A DNA stretch of 64,000 nt from Melioribacteraceae bacterium (GTDB taxonomy: Bacteria; Bacteroidota; Ignavibacteria; Ignavibacteriales; Melioribacteraceae), in assembly GCA_030584085.1 (NCBI GenBank), contig CP129490.1:901511-965510 (forward strand), given 5' to 3'. This document shows, piece by piece, positions 16,834-25,723 of the stretch (position 1 is its first letter; each line of letters begins with the position of its first letter). The position numbers and the translations under genes are program-made. The notes beneath the pieces were generated by a model, which did not search any database, had not been told where the DNA came from, and saw nothing but the letters and a program-made list of their open reading frames with translations.

Positions 16834-16873
16834 TGTGTGTCCACTCTTCTATACAAGAGTGGACTCACATTTT
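16834..16873 (+). terminator. Terminator after pyrC
   Basis: GTCCACTCTT (16839-16848) pairs with AAGAGTGGAC (16855-16864) around CTATAC. The stem extends past one mismatch through TGTG/CACA, and four T follow. Confidence 0.75.
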
Positions 16874-16980
16874 GCAGCAAATATTTAATACCCATTCAAA
16901 TTTTGGTAAAAACCAATACTTCAAGCAGAATCTGATTTGGCATTCTCTTTGAGTTTCTATTAGTAAAAACGGAGGAAGCC

Positions 16981-17814
16981 ATGAAAAAAATCATTTTTAA
17001 ACTAACTTTTTTACCTTTAATTGCTTTTGCTATGTTTTTAACCTCATGTGATGAGGAGTATTACTATGACTCGACACCACCATCACCTCCGACAAATGTC
17101 GTCACGATTACAGGTGATAACTGGGTTGAAATTCAATGGAGCCCTAATCCTGAAAGAGATGTTGCAGGTTATAATGTTTACTACAATTATACTTATGAAG
17201 GAAGATATACTTTAATTGGAAGTACCACTTCGAATTACTTTGTTGACTATGATGTTCAAAACGGAGTAACTTATTTTTACGCAGTTGCAGCTTATGATTT
17301 TGACGGAAACGAAAGTGAATTGAGTTACGATTACGTTAAAGATACTCCAAGACCAGAAGGATATAACAGATCAGTTTTTGATTATTTTACGAGTCCAAGC
17401 AAAGCGGGATATGATTTCTCATCATACAGAGTAGTTCCTTTCGATTCTTGGGATGCTGATTTCTTCTTCGAAAATTATGAAGGAACTTACTACATCAATG
17501 TTTGGGATGATACAGATATTCAAGATATGGGTTCGACTTACGATATTTACGATATTACCGAAGCACCAATAGGTGGTTGGGTTCCTTTATATGAAGGAGA
17601 AAATGTAAAATATACCGAGGCAATACCAGGGCATACCTACGTAATCTGGACAAACGATGATCATTATGCAAAGATACGAATTAACAGAATCCAAGGAGAT
17701 ATGATGGTATTTGATTGGGCTTATCAAACCGTAACCGGTGAAAGAGAACTAAAACGAGGAAATCGAAATAATGAATCTCGAACCGGAATCAGAAAATTAC
17801 ACAAAAACTATTAG
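16981..17814 (+). CDS. Lipoprotein with fibronectin type III domain
   Basis: This 277-residue protein has a lipobox ending in Cys23 (FLTSC) followed by DEEYYYD. The acidic stretch resembles the Bacteroidota signal for export of lipoproteins to the cell surface (inference). A single FnIII domain spans about 33-122 (PSPPTNVVTITGDNWVEIQWSPNPERDVAGYNVYY ... VTYFYAVAAYDFDGNESELS). The C-terminal 150 residues are beta-rich and unassigned. AGGAGG lies just before the ATG. It stands between two terminators and so is monocistronic. Confidence 0.8.
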   Translation: MKKIIFKLTFLPLIAFAMFLTSCDEEYYYDSTPPSPPTNVVTITGDNWVEIQWSPNPERDVAGYNVYYNYTYEGRYTLIGSTTSNYFVDYDVQNGVTYFYAVAAYDFDGNESELSYDYVKDTPRPEGYNRSVFDYFTSPSKAGYDFSSYRVVPFDSWDADFFFENYEGTYYINVWDDTDIQDMGSTYDIYDITEAPIGGWVPLYEGENVKYTEAIPGHTYVIWTNDDHYAKIRINRIQGDMMVFDWAYQTVTGERELKRGNRNNESRTGIRKLHKNY

Positions 17815-17834
17815 TAAATGATCAAATAGACCAT

Positions 17835-17866
17835 AAAAGCATCCGAATTTTGTCGGATGCTTTTTT
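17835..17866 (+). terminator. Terminator after the FnIII lipoprotein gene
   Basis: AAAAGCATCCGA (17835-17846) pairs with TCGGATGCTTTT (17853-17864) around ATTTTG, with a T-run following. Confidence 0.88.
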
Positions 17867-17909
17867 ATTTTCAAATGAGTATTTTTTAAGCATTACAAAA
17901 TCATTGAAT

Positions 17910-18332
17910 ATGAAATCAACAAAATCATTTCTTAAACTTATTATTTTATTCACCTTAATATTCCTTTCATCAATAATTGCTCAAGATACAATTGATGGAA
18001 CAAAATCATTAATTAAAATTGAAGATGCATTTAATAGTGGTGAAGTTTCTTCACTTGGTGAGTATATAGATAGCAAAACATACTTTAGTTTTACAAGTGA
18101 TTTAACAGGTTACTATAGCTATTCACAAATCTATAATTTATTGAAAGATTATTTTTCTGCATACACTCCTATTAAATTTAAGTTTAGCAGTAAACAAGGG
18201 GAAAGCCAAACACCATTTGGCTGGGGTGAATATATCTATTTACGAAATGGAATTCGCGGTTCTCATAAAATATTTATCTCGCTGCAAAAATCCGGTCCTA
18301 ATTTTTATATTTCTCAAATATCGATAAATTGA
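17910..18332 (+). CDS. DUF4783 family secreted protein
   Basis: This 140-residue protein has a signal peptide (FLKLIILFTLIFLSSIIAQ). The DUF4783 pattern follows: IEDAFNSGEVSSLGEYIDSKTYFSF, YSYSQIYNLLKDYFSAYTPIKFKF, GWGEYIYLRNGIRGSHKIFISLQ, and a terminal FYISQISI strand. The family has an NTF2-like fold, is common in Bacteroidota, and has no assigned activity. The ATG at 17910 is chosen because it gives a proper signal peptide; an upstream in-frame start would run through the terminator. It ends 50 bp before the annotated kinase start. Confidence 0.75.
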   Translation: MKSTKSFLKLIILFTLIFLSSIIAQDTIDGTKSLIKIEDAFNSGEVSSLGEYIDSKTYFSFTSDLTGYYSYSQIYNLLKDYFSAYTPIKFKFSSKQGESQTPFGWGEYIYLRNGIRGSHKIFISLQKSGPNFYISQISIN

Positions 18333-18381
18333 AGAGGCACGCATAAAATCGATCAGTAATAAAATAATATTATCAATTGCT

Positions 18382-21300
18382 TTGGGAATTATTACAGCGA
18401 TTATCCTAATCGGCATAATTAATCCGATCGTATTAAAAAATAAAACGGAGAATTGGGAAGAAGAATTAAATGAAAAAATAGAAACTATTGAATTAAAAAT
18501 TCTGACCGAGTTTCAGAAGATACAGTCAAACCTTCTAAATAATTTAGCACATCAAAAAGAATATATTAAAAGTATTGATCCACAATTACTTAAGACGACT
18601 GGTTCAAATTTATTTACCAACGACAATACTCAATTTGTATTTGCACTGTTGGATTCGGGGAAAAATTTAATCTCATGGCATTACTCGTCCATATTAGATA
18701 ACAGTAATCTTATTGACGAATATTTTGTGCCGAGAGAAAATTATTTTATTTCAAATAGTTTAGTCGATTATATAAGCGCTTATGACACATTAAATTTTTC
18801 TTTTGGTCAATACTATCTTGCAATTTTTCAACCTATTGAAAAGAAGTATAAGATTGAAAATATATATTTCGAGCCGGTTCAGCTAAGCAACATTTTCTCT
18901 CAAGAATTCAACACCGAGGTTGAATTCAATTTATTCAAAGAAGCCCAACCTTCTCGTGATGGGAGAAAACATTCATTCGCATTGCTTAATTCAAACAATA
19001 ATAAAATTGGTACGGTAACTTTTCTAAAGCCAACTAGAGAGAATGAATTCGATAAAATTGCAGCTAATTTCAATCTTGCTCAATCTATCTCGTCGTTACT
19101 CTTAATAATAGTTATAGGATTGCTAATTGTTAAGTATTTATTAAGGATTAAATCCAATCTGATCAAATTCTTTCTGTTGGGTGGATATCTTATTCTATTT
19201 AGGTATGCCATTTTATACTTAGAGCTATCAAGCCTGTTCAAAGGCCAAGCAATAACAAATTCTAAATATTTTTCTTCTCTGTTTGGTGGCGGAATTGCCG
19301 GCTCACCTCTCGAATTATTTATTTCTTTAATTATAATTGCAGTAATTGTTTATATCGCCTTTCGCTATTCAATTGAATACTATAAACGAGATACAGATAG
19401 AAACTTAAAGCTACGCTTGCAATTCATATTTTCACTTTTAGTTTTTATGCCATTCTACTTTTTAACTCTGAGAAGTTTAGGAGCTTCCGTCAAGAGTATA
19501 GTCCTTGATTCTTCATTAAGATATTACAAAGAAGGTTCTTTATTGCCGTCTTCAATAGAAGTTTTTATGTTATTTAACATACTACTTCTTGGTATAATCA
19601 TTTTTGTTATTTCGATAACATATCTTATTGTGATTTTTAGAAATGTTAAAGATCATCCAAACTTCATTAGTTACTTCATTTCTATCTTCTTCTTGTTTCA
19701 AATTATTGGATTGCTTTATGATTTAATTCAACGAGAACCACAAGGGACGCCATTATTCAGAATAATATTTATTCTATTTACTTTTATCGCTTTGTTCTCT
19801 TTCGTTAAATTGAAGTTTGTTGGAGTTAGAGAGCATTTTGTTTATGCGGTTTTATCTTCTATTCTTGTGATTTTACTGTTAACCCAGTATAACTCTTTGG
19901 TGGAAAGAGATTCGCTGCGCAAAACGGCATATAATCTTACTAGACAAAACGAAGAGCTATTAAAATTTGCAGTTCAAGAAACATTAGTTAGAGCAATTAC
20001 GGATAGAGAAACAGTACAATCATTTTATCTGAACAACACAAACAGCAGTTCGATAGCTTTTAAACTCTGGAGCAATAGTATTCTTCAAAAAGAAACTTTA
20101 GGAAGTGCAGTAAGTTTACTCGATAGAAATCATAACAAAGTCGGTTCTTTTGAATTTAGATTCAGTAATGAATTTAATATAGATTGGGATAATTACTCAA
20201 CTGAGCTCTCTGATTTACATGAAATAAAAATTTTTGAAGAAGATCTTTTGTTTTCTGACAATAAAATTATTAGAGGAATAGCAAGCATTGAAGATGTAGA
20301 AGGTGTAATCGGATATATTACCGTAAGTGTAATGTACGATTTGAGTTCCTTAAATGTTCCCGATGCTCCGGATTTCATGATCGCCGATAATAGTTATATA
20401 AACGATACAATAGATTTTGAGAAATTGAAAATTTATGATTTTCATCAAGGCACTTTGATTAATACCATTTCTAATTATAACCTAAATGAAAATGAAATTA
20501 TTTCAATCTTAGACGCACCATACAATGAATATGGAGAAGCATGGTTAAATTTCAATTTAAACAACGAAAGACATCTTGTATTTGTTCTTAAAAGGGAGCA
20601 AAATTCAATCAGCAGAGTTATCTCAGTCGCATTAAAAGAAAAAGAACTTAGCTGGGGATTATTCGATTTCTTTAAAGTATTTTTTGTCCATATACTTATT
20701 ATAATCTCAATTTTTATAGTTTACTTGTTTTATTTCTTTTCAAGGAATCGATCTCTCAAACTTACTTTTACCCAAAAACTACTCATCTCATTTGTAGGAA
20801 TTTCGTTAGTTCCGCTCATTCTCGTATCTGTTTTTTTTAGATCATTAACAACATCAAAAAATGATACTTCAATAGAATATAAACTCGGTAAAAGGGCAAG
20901 CAGTTTAGAGAATTACTTAGAAACTTATACTCAAACTTCTAATTTAAAATTAGAAGCTATTGCGGCAAAAGCTACTACTGATCTTGGAATTGACTTCACA
21001 CTTTATAAAACGAATGAGTATATATACTCTAGTAACGACCAGTATTATGAGGTAGGCTTAATTCCTAAGGTAATAAATCCGGTTGCTTTTCAAAGCTTGT
21101 TCTTAGCGGGATTAAATGATGTCGTTGTAAAAGAAAGTATTGAAAAGTTTTCATTCAATTCTATTTACTACAAAACAAGTCTTTTAGGTGAGTATCATGT
21201 AATTAAAATTGATGACGGTTTTAATAAAATTGTTGTTCCACTCGCAGGCGAAGAGGTAGATGTTTATATTTTTATAAGCTATTCAGTAGCCATGATAATA

Positions 21301-22149
21301 ATTCTGATTATGGGATTTATATTATCGGGACAAATATCTAAACCAATTACTCAATTAAAAAATGCGACACGTTCAATTGCTTTAGGCGATTTGAATATTG
21401 AGTTAAAAATAAAACGTGATGATGAAGTTGGAGAGCTAGTTCAGGGATTTAATTACATGGTCAAAGAATTGGGTCGTAACCAAGCAGAACTTGCCGAGTT
21501 TGAAAGAGAAACCGCTTGGAAGGAAATGGCTAAACAAGTCGCGCATGAAATAAAGAATCCGCTTACTCCTATGAAATTATCTGTGCAGCAATTGATAACA
21601 GCTTATAATGATAAATCACCAAAGTTTGATGATTTATTTCAAAAAGTAACACAAACAATTGTAAATCAAATAGAAGCATTAAAAAACATAGCGTCGGAAT
21701 TTTCTGTCTTTACTCGGATGCCTAATCCAAAGTTTGAGATGTTGTATCTTGATGAGTTATTATTTGAAGCAACTAATTTATTCGTAGATGAAAATATTAA
21801 TTTTATCCACCAGGTTGATCATTGTAAAATTGAAGCGGATAAAGATCAGCTGAGAAGAGTATTTATAAATTTGATAAGAAATTCAATTCAAGCTGAGGCT
21901 AAACAGATTATAGTACAAACACGTACTATAGAAAATTTTGTAGTACTTACTTTTGAAGACAATGGAATTGGAATTGACAAAAAAAATATTGCTAAAATAT
22001 TTGATGCTAATTTTAGCACGAAACAGTCAGGAATGGGAATAGGACTCAGTATGGCGAAGAAAACAGTTGAAAATATGAATGGAGAAATTAGATTGAAAGA
22101 AACCAGTAGTTCAGGAACTATTTTTGAAATAAAACTTCCGTTAGGATAA
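18382..22149 (+). CDS. NtrY-like sensor histidine kinase
   Basis: This membrane kinase of about 1255 residues has an N-terminal transmembrane helix, a periplasmic part, a multi-spanning middle region (about 230-510) and a further extracellular sensor segment. A transmembrane helix near 970 and a HAMP domain follow (QISKPITQLKNATRSIALGDLNIEL). The phosphoacceptor His (about 1055) is in VAHEIKNPLTPMKLS, and the ATPase domain has NLIRNSIQAEA, EDNGIGI and SGMGIGLSMAKK. The motif set is that of NtrY-type kinases. No response regulator gene is adjacent. The TTG start may be wrong: the frame stays open upstream to an ATA at 18343 with AAGAGG in front. Confidence 0.88.
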   Translation: MGIITAIILIGIINPIVLKNKTENWEEELNEKIETIELKILTEFQKIQSNLLNNLAHQKEYIKSIDPQLLKTTGSNLFTNDNTQFVFALLDSGKNLISWHYSSILDNSNLIDEYFVPRENYFISNSLVDYISAYDTLNFSFGQYYLAIFQPIEKKYKIENIYFEPVQLSNIFSQEFNTEVEFNLFKEAQPSRDGRKHSFALLNSNNNKIGTVTFLKPTRENEFDKIAANFNLAQSISSLLLIIVIGLLIVKYLLRIKSNLIKFFLLGGYLILFRYAILYLELSSLFKGQAITNSKYFSSLFGGGIAGSPLELFISLIIIAVIVYIAFRYSIEYYKRDTDRNLKLRLQFIFSLLVFMPFYFLTLRSLGASVKSIVLDSSLRYYKEGSLLPSSIEVFMLFNILLLGIIIFVISITYLIVIFRNVKDHPNFISYFISIFFLFQIIGLLYDLIQREPQGTPLFRIIFILFTFIALFSFVKLKFVGVREHFVYAVLSSILVILLLTQYNSLVERDSLRKTAYNLTRQNEELLKFAVQETLVRAITDRETVQSFYLNNTNSSSIAFKLWSNSILQKETLGSAVSLLDRNHNKVGSFEFRFSNEFNIDWDNYSTELSDLHEIKIFEEDLLFSDNKIIRGIASIEDVEGVIGYITVSVMYDLSSLNVPDAPDFMIADNSYINDTIDFEKLKIYDFHQGTLINTISNYNLNENEIISILDAPYNEYGEAWLNFNLNNERHLVFVLKREQNSISRVISVALKEKELSWGLFDFFKVFFVHILIIISIFIVYLFYFFSRNRSLKLTFTQKLLISFVGISLVPLILVSVFFRSLTTSKNDTSIEYKLGKRASSLENYLETYTQTSNLKLEAIAAKATTDLGIDFTLYKTNEYIYSSNDQYYEVGLIPKVINPVAFQSLFLAGLNDVVVKESIEKFSFNSIYYKTSLLGEYHVIKIDDGFNKIVVPLAGEEVDVYIFISYSVAMIIILIMGFILSGQISKPITQLKNATRSIALGDLNIELKIKRDDEVGELVQGFNYMVKELGRNQAELAEFERETAWKEMAKQVAHEIKNPLTPMKLSVQQLITAYNDKSPKFDDLFQKVTQTIVNQIEALKNIASEFSVFTRMPNPKFEMLYLDELLFEATNLFVDENINFIHQVDHCKIEADKDQLRRVFINLIRNSIQAEAKQIIVQTRTIENFVVLTFEDNGIGIDKKNIAKIFDANFSTKQSGMGIGLSMAKKTVENMNGEIRLKETSSSGTIFEIKLPLG

Positions 22150-25100
22150 TGCCGCAATTAACGCCTTTTCAACAAAGTGCTCTCCAATATAAAAAGCATA
22201 TTTCTTTAACCGCTAATGCAGGTTCGGGCAAGACATTTGTTCTTGCAAACCGTTACGTTGAAATTGCCATAAATGAAAATGTTCCGTTAAGTAAAATAGT
22301 CGCAATTACATTCACAGAAAAAGCAGCGGCCGAGCTTAATAAAAAAATATCAGACGAGATTGATCTAAGATTAAATGAAGAAACTAATTCTCACAAATTG
22401 AAGATTTTACAAAGAATACGCAGACAACTTACTTCAGCGAATATTTCAACAATACATTCATTTTGCATAAGTATCCTAAAAGAGTTCTCTCCGGAAGTTG
22501 GTATAGATGCTAATTTTACTCCTCTTAATCAACAAGATGCAAACGAGATGCTAGATATTACGATCGAAGAATTTGTTTCTCAAAACTTACAACAAACAAA
22601 TTACACTGAATCGCTTAAGAAAATTATTCGTTTACTTGGCGGCAAGTATAAGTTTATTTCTGAAATTAAAAATATTGTTCATAATAGAAAAATATTTGAA
22701 AAACTTGAACAAACAATTTATATAAACAGGAACGAAGAGATTATTCAATACTATGAAAGGCTTATTGACGAGTTTCTTCATCATATTTACACAAATGAAT
22801 TACAATATCTAATCGAACTTATAAAGGAATTCAATAATAGTATTTTAGCTCAGGATAGAGATAACCAACTTGCAATTGAAATCACCCATTGTATTGATAA
22901 AATCCATAATCGAAATTCCATATTAGAAAAGATTAAACTCTTTCCGGAACTTGTTGACTTATTTTTTACTAAGCAGTTTTCGGTTAAAAAACGAGGTTAC
23001 CAAAAGAAAGATTATGATACTGACCAAACATTAGTTGATCGAATTGAAGAAAAATTGGATGAATTAAAATTCTTAGTAGAATTTCAAATCGATAAACAAG
23101 TCCTTCAAGCAACAATTGAGTATGCAAAGGATATTTTTCAAATTGGAAAAATTCTTTTAGAAGAATATGACGAACGAAAAAGAAAAGCCGGGTCTTTGGA
23201 TTTTGAAGATATTTTACTTCTCACAAAAAATCTTACCTCAAAACGAAACTTTAACGAGTTATTGAAAGACAAGTATGAATATATAATGATTGATGAATAC
23301 CAAGACACTAACGAAATACAATACGAAATATTCATGCCGATTCTGAATAACTTAAAGAAAGGTAACTTGTTTATAGTCGGCGATGAAAAACAAAGTATAT
23401 ATATGTTTAGAGAAGCTGAGTTAGCAGTTTTTAATAGAACTAAAAATGAAATTGTAAATCAGAACGAAAGCGGAAATCTTTTACTTCCGCATAGCTTTCG
23501 AGTTGCACCGGGAATAGCACATTTTGTAAACGAATTGTTCTCGCGTTTGTTTGCTGAATCAAATGCGGTTTACAATGAAGTTAGTTATAATGAATTAATC
23601 TGTTCCAGAAATCAAAACGAAAAAGGGAATATCGAAATATTGATTAATCAATTAGATAAAAGTGATGAAGCCAAGTTTGTTGCGCGAAAAATTATTGAAA
23701 TAGTTTCTACCCATGAGAGTAATAGCTGGAACGATTTTGCAATTTTGTGCAGAAAGCGTGATGCATTTTACGAACTCGAAAAAACATTTAATGAATTAGG
23801 AATTCCTTATGTAATTGCCGGCGGAAAAGGATTTTATCAACGCCAAATTATTTATGATCTTTTTAACTATATCTCATTCTTAGTAAATCCTGATGATGAT
23901 ACTGCTTTAATCGGAATATTGCGTTCACCCTTTTATTCTTTAGACGATGAGATTATTTATAAAATATTTCTCCAACAAGGCGAGAATTACTTCGACAAAT
24001 TAAAATCTTCACAGTCAATTTCAGCAGAAATAAAATCAATAGTAAAAAAACTTGAACGGCATATTTTATTGGCGTCTTCAATTAGACTTTCAGCATTAAT
24101 AAGAGAGTTATTTGTGTCGTGCAATTACTGGGGAGTAGCTGCTGCTAAGCAAAACTATGAACAAGAAATATCCAATCTATTTAAACTGATAGGAGTAGCT
24201 AGAAGTTTTTCAACTCAACGCTTCAAAACATTATATGATTTTAAACTTTATTTGAACGAATCAATTTTGATAAAAGAAGATGAAGGGCAGGCTCAAGTTG
24301 CGGAAGTAAGTAATGCAGTCAAAATTATGACTTTACATCAATCAAAGGGTTTGGAATTTAAACACGTATTCTTGTTCAAGTGTAATGAAAAAGTACGTGA
24401 TGAATCGATAAAATCAAAAAGTATTGCAATAAATAAGACTTGGGGAATTCTGACAAAGGTTCCCAGAAATAAGAGTTACTTTTCAAATTATGTTTCTTCA
24501 GCAATAATTGATCTTCATAATTATATTGAAACCAAAAAACAAATTGCTGAAGCAAAACGATTATTCTATGTCGGTATTACACGCGCGATTGATAATGTTT
24601 ATATAACGGCGACTGTTAATGATAATAAAATTACAAAAAATTCATTCCTCAGTTTTCTAACCAATGCTTTGGATATTGATTTAAATAGTGAAACAGTAAC
24701 ACTTAATTCGCAGCTTCAATTTATGGCGGATGCTTCGCAAAAATTTGCAATCACTTCACATAAGTTTTCAACAGTGATTAAGATTCAGAAAACAATAAAC
24801 GAAAATTCACAAATTGTTAATGAAAAGAAAAAAGCTAATGAATACAAAAATTATAAATTGCAGCAAATAACAGATCATGAAAAAAATGAAATTGTGTCTG
24901 CAACAAAAATTGCAATCTTTACTCAATGTCCTATAAAGTATTACCTGACCTACGAACTAGGATACACAGAGCTTTTTAATCTAACTAAATCCGCAATTAA
25001 TGAATATGAATTTAAGTATGATGAAGATTCAAAATTTAATTTATTTGCAGATATAAAAGGGCAGATCATTCATAAAATATTGGAAGAAGAAACTGACCGT

Positions 25101-25664
25101 GAAGAATTACATCTTAGAATTGCAGAACTTGCATCAAATTACCATAACAGAATAGAAAATAAGAAATCAGATTTTATAAAAACGGTTCATAAAGAAGTAG
25201 AGGATTTTTATGCCAGTCAGACTTTTCGGAGACTAAAAACTTATAAAAATTTTACAAATGAATATGAAATCTATTCAAAGGAAAGTGATTATTACGTCTA
25301 TGGAATTATTGATAAATTGATTATTGATGGCGACAGTATAATTATTGTTGATTACAAAACCGATAACCTTTCGGTAGATAAAATCAACTCTAAAGCAGAG
25401 CATTACTTACCGCAGTTAAAATTTTACGCTTATGTAGTTTCAAAATTATACACAGAAATAACCAACTTTGAAGTAGAATTGATTTTCATAAAGCACGCCG
25501 ATCACTCCTTTAAATTTTCGTTTAATAGAATAGATGTCGAAAAATTTGGAGTGGAAATTCATCAGATTGTCACATCAATTCGGAATCAAAAGTTTACCAA
25601 AAACCTAAATCATTGCGCTAAATGTCATTTTGCTGTAAATCAGAAATGTATATTTCAAACATAG
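22149..25664 (+). CDS. UvrD/RecB-type helicase-nuclease with Fe-S-like cysteines (AddA-like)
   Basis: This 1171-residue protein has a superfamily 1A helicase core: Walker A ANAGSGKT at 22-29, FTEKAAAELNKKI, DEYQDTN (Walker B), VGDEKQSIYMFREA, TLHQSKGLEFKHVF and FYVGITRA. A C-terminal PD-(D/E)XK nuclease follows, with GQIIHKILEEE, DKLIIDGDSIIIVDYKTD and YLPQLKFYAY. Cys927 at the nuclease entry and Cys1156, Cys1159, Cys1167 at the end match the 4Fe-4S nuclease layout of AddB and Dna2. It probably resects double-strand breaks. The ATG shares one base with the kinase stop (TAATG). No AddB or RecC partner gene is nearby. Confidence 0.85.
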   Translation: MPQLTPFQQSALQYKKHISLTANAGSGKTFVLANRYVEIAINENVPLSKIVAITFTEKAAAELNKKISDEIDLRLNEETNSHKLKILQRIRRQLTSANISTIHSFCISILKEFSPEVGIDANFTPLNQQDANEMLDITIEEFVSQNLQQTNYTESLKKIIRLLGGKYKFISEIKNIVHNRKIFEKLEQTIYINRNEEIIQYYERLIDEFLHHIYTNELQYLIELIKEFNNSILAQDRDNQLAIEITHCIDKIHNRNSILEKIKLFPELVDLFFTKQFSVKKRGYQKKDYDTDQTLVDRIEEKLDELKFLVEFQIDKQVLQATIEYAKDIFQIGKILLEEYDERKRKAGSLDFEDILLLTKNLTSKRNFNELLKDKYEYIMIDEYQDTNEIQYEIFMPILNNLKKGNLFIVGDEKQSIYMFREAELAVFNRTKNEIVNQNESGNLLLPHSFRVAPGIAHFVNELFSRLFAESNAVYNEVSYNELICSRNQNEKGNIEILINQLDKSDEAKFVARKIIEIVSTHESNSWNDFAILCRKRDAFYELEKTFNELGIPYVIAGGKGFYQRQIIYDLFNYISFLVNPDDDTALIGILRSPFYSLDDEIIYKIFLQQGENYFDKLKSSQSISAEIKSIVKKLERHILLASSIRLSALIRELFVSCNYWGVAAAKQNYEQEISNLFKLIGVARSFSTQRFKTLYDFKLYLNESILIKEDEGQAQVAEVSNAVKIMTLHQSKGLEFKHVFLFKCNEKVRDESIKSKSIAINKTWGILTKVPRNKSYFSNYVSSAIIDLHNYIETKKQIAEAKRLFYVGITRAIDNVYITATVNDNKITKNSFLSFLTNALDIDLNSETVTLNSQLQFMADASQKFAITSHKFSTVIKIQKTINENSQIVNEKKKANEYKNYKLQQITDHEKNEIVSATKIAIFTQCPIKYYLTYELGYTELFNLTKSAINEYEFKYDEDSKFNLFADIKGQIIHKILEEETDREELHLRIAELASNYHNRIENKKSDFIKTVHKEVEDFYASQTFRRLKTYKNFTNEYEIYSKESDYYVYGIIDKLIIDGDSIIIVDYKTDNLSVDKINSKAEHYLPQLKFYAYVVSKLYTEITNFEVELIFIKHADHSFKFSFNRIDVEKFGVEIHQIVTSIRNQKFTKNLNHCAKCHFAVNQKCIFQT

Positions 25665-25723
25665 TTTAACCTCTCCAAACAAAATCATATATTTGCAAGT
25701 TGTTTAAAACGAAAGGAAAAGGA

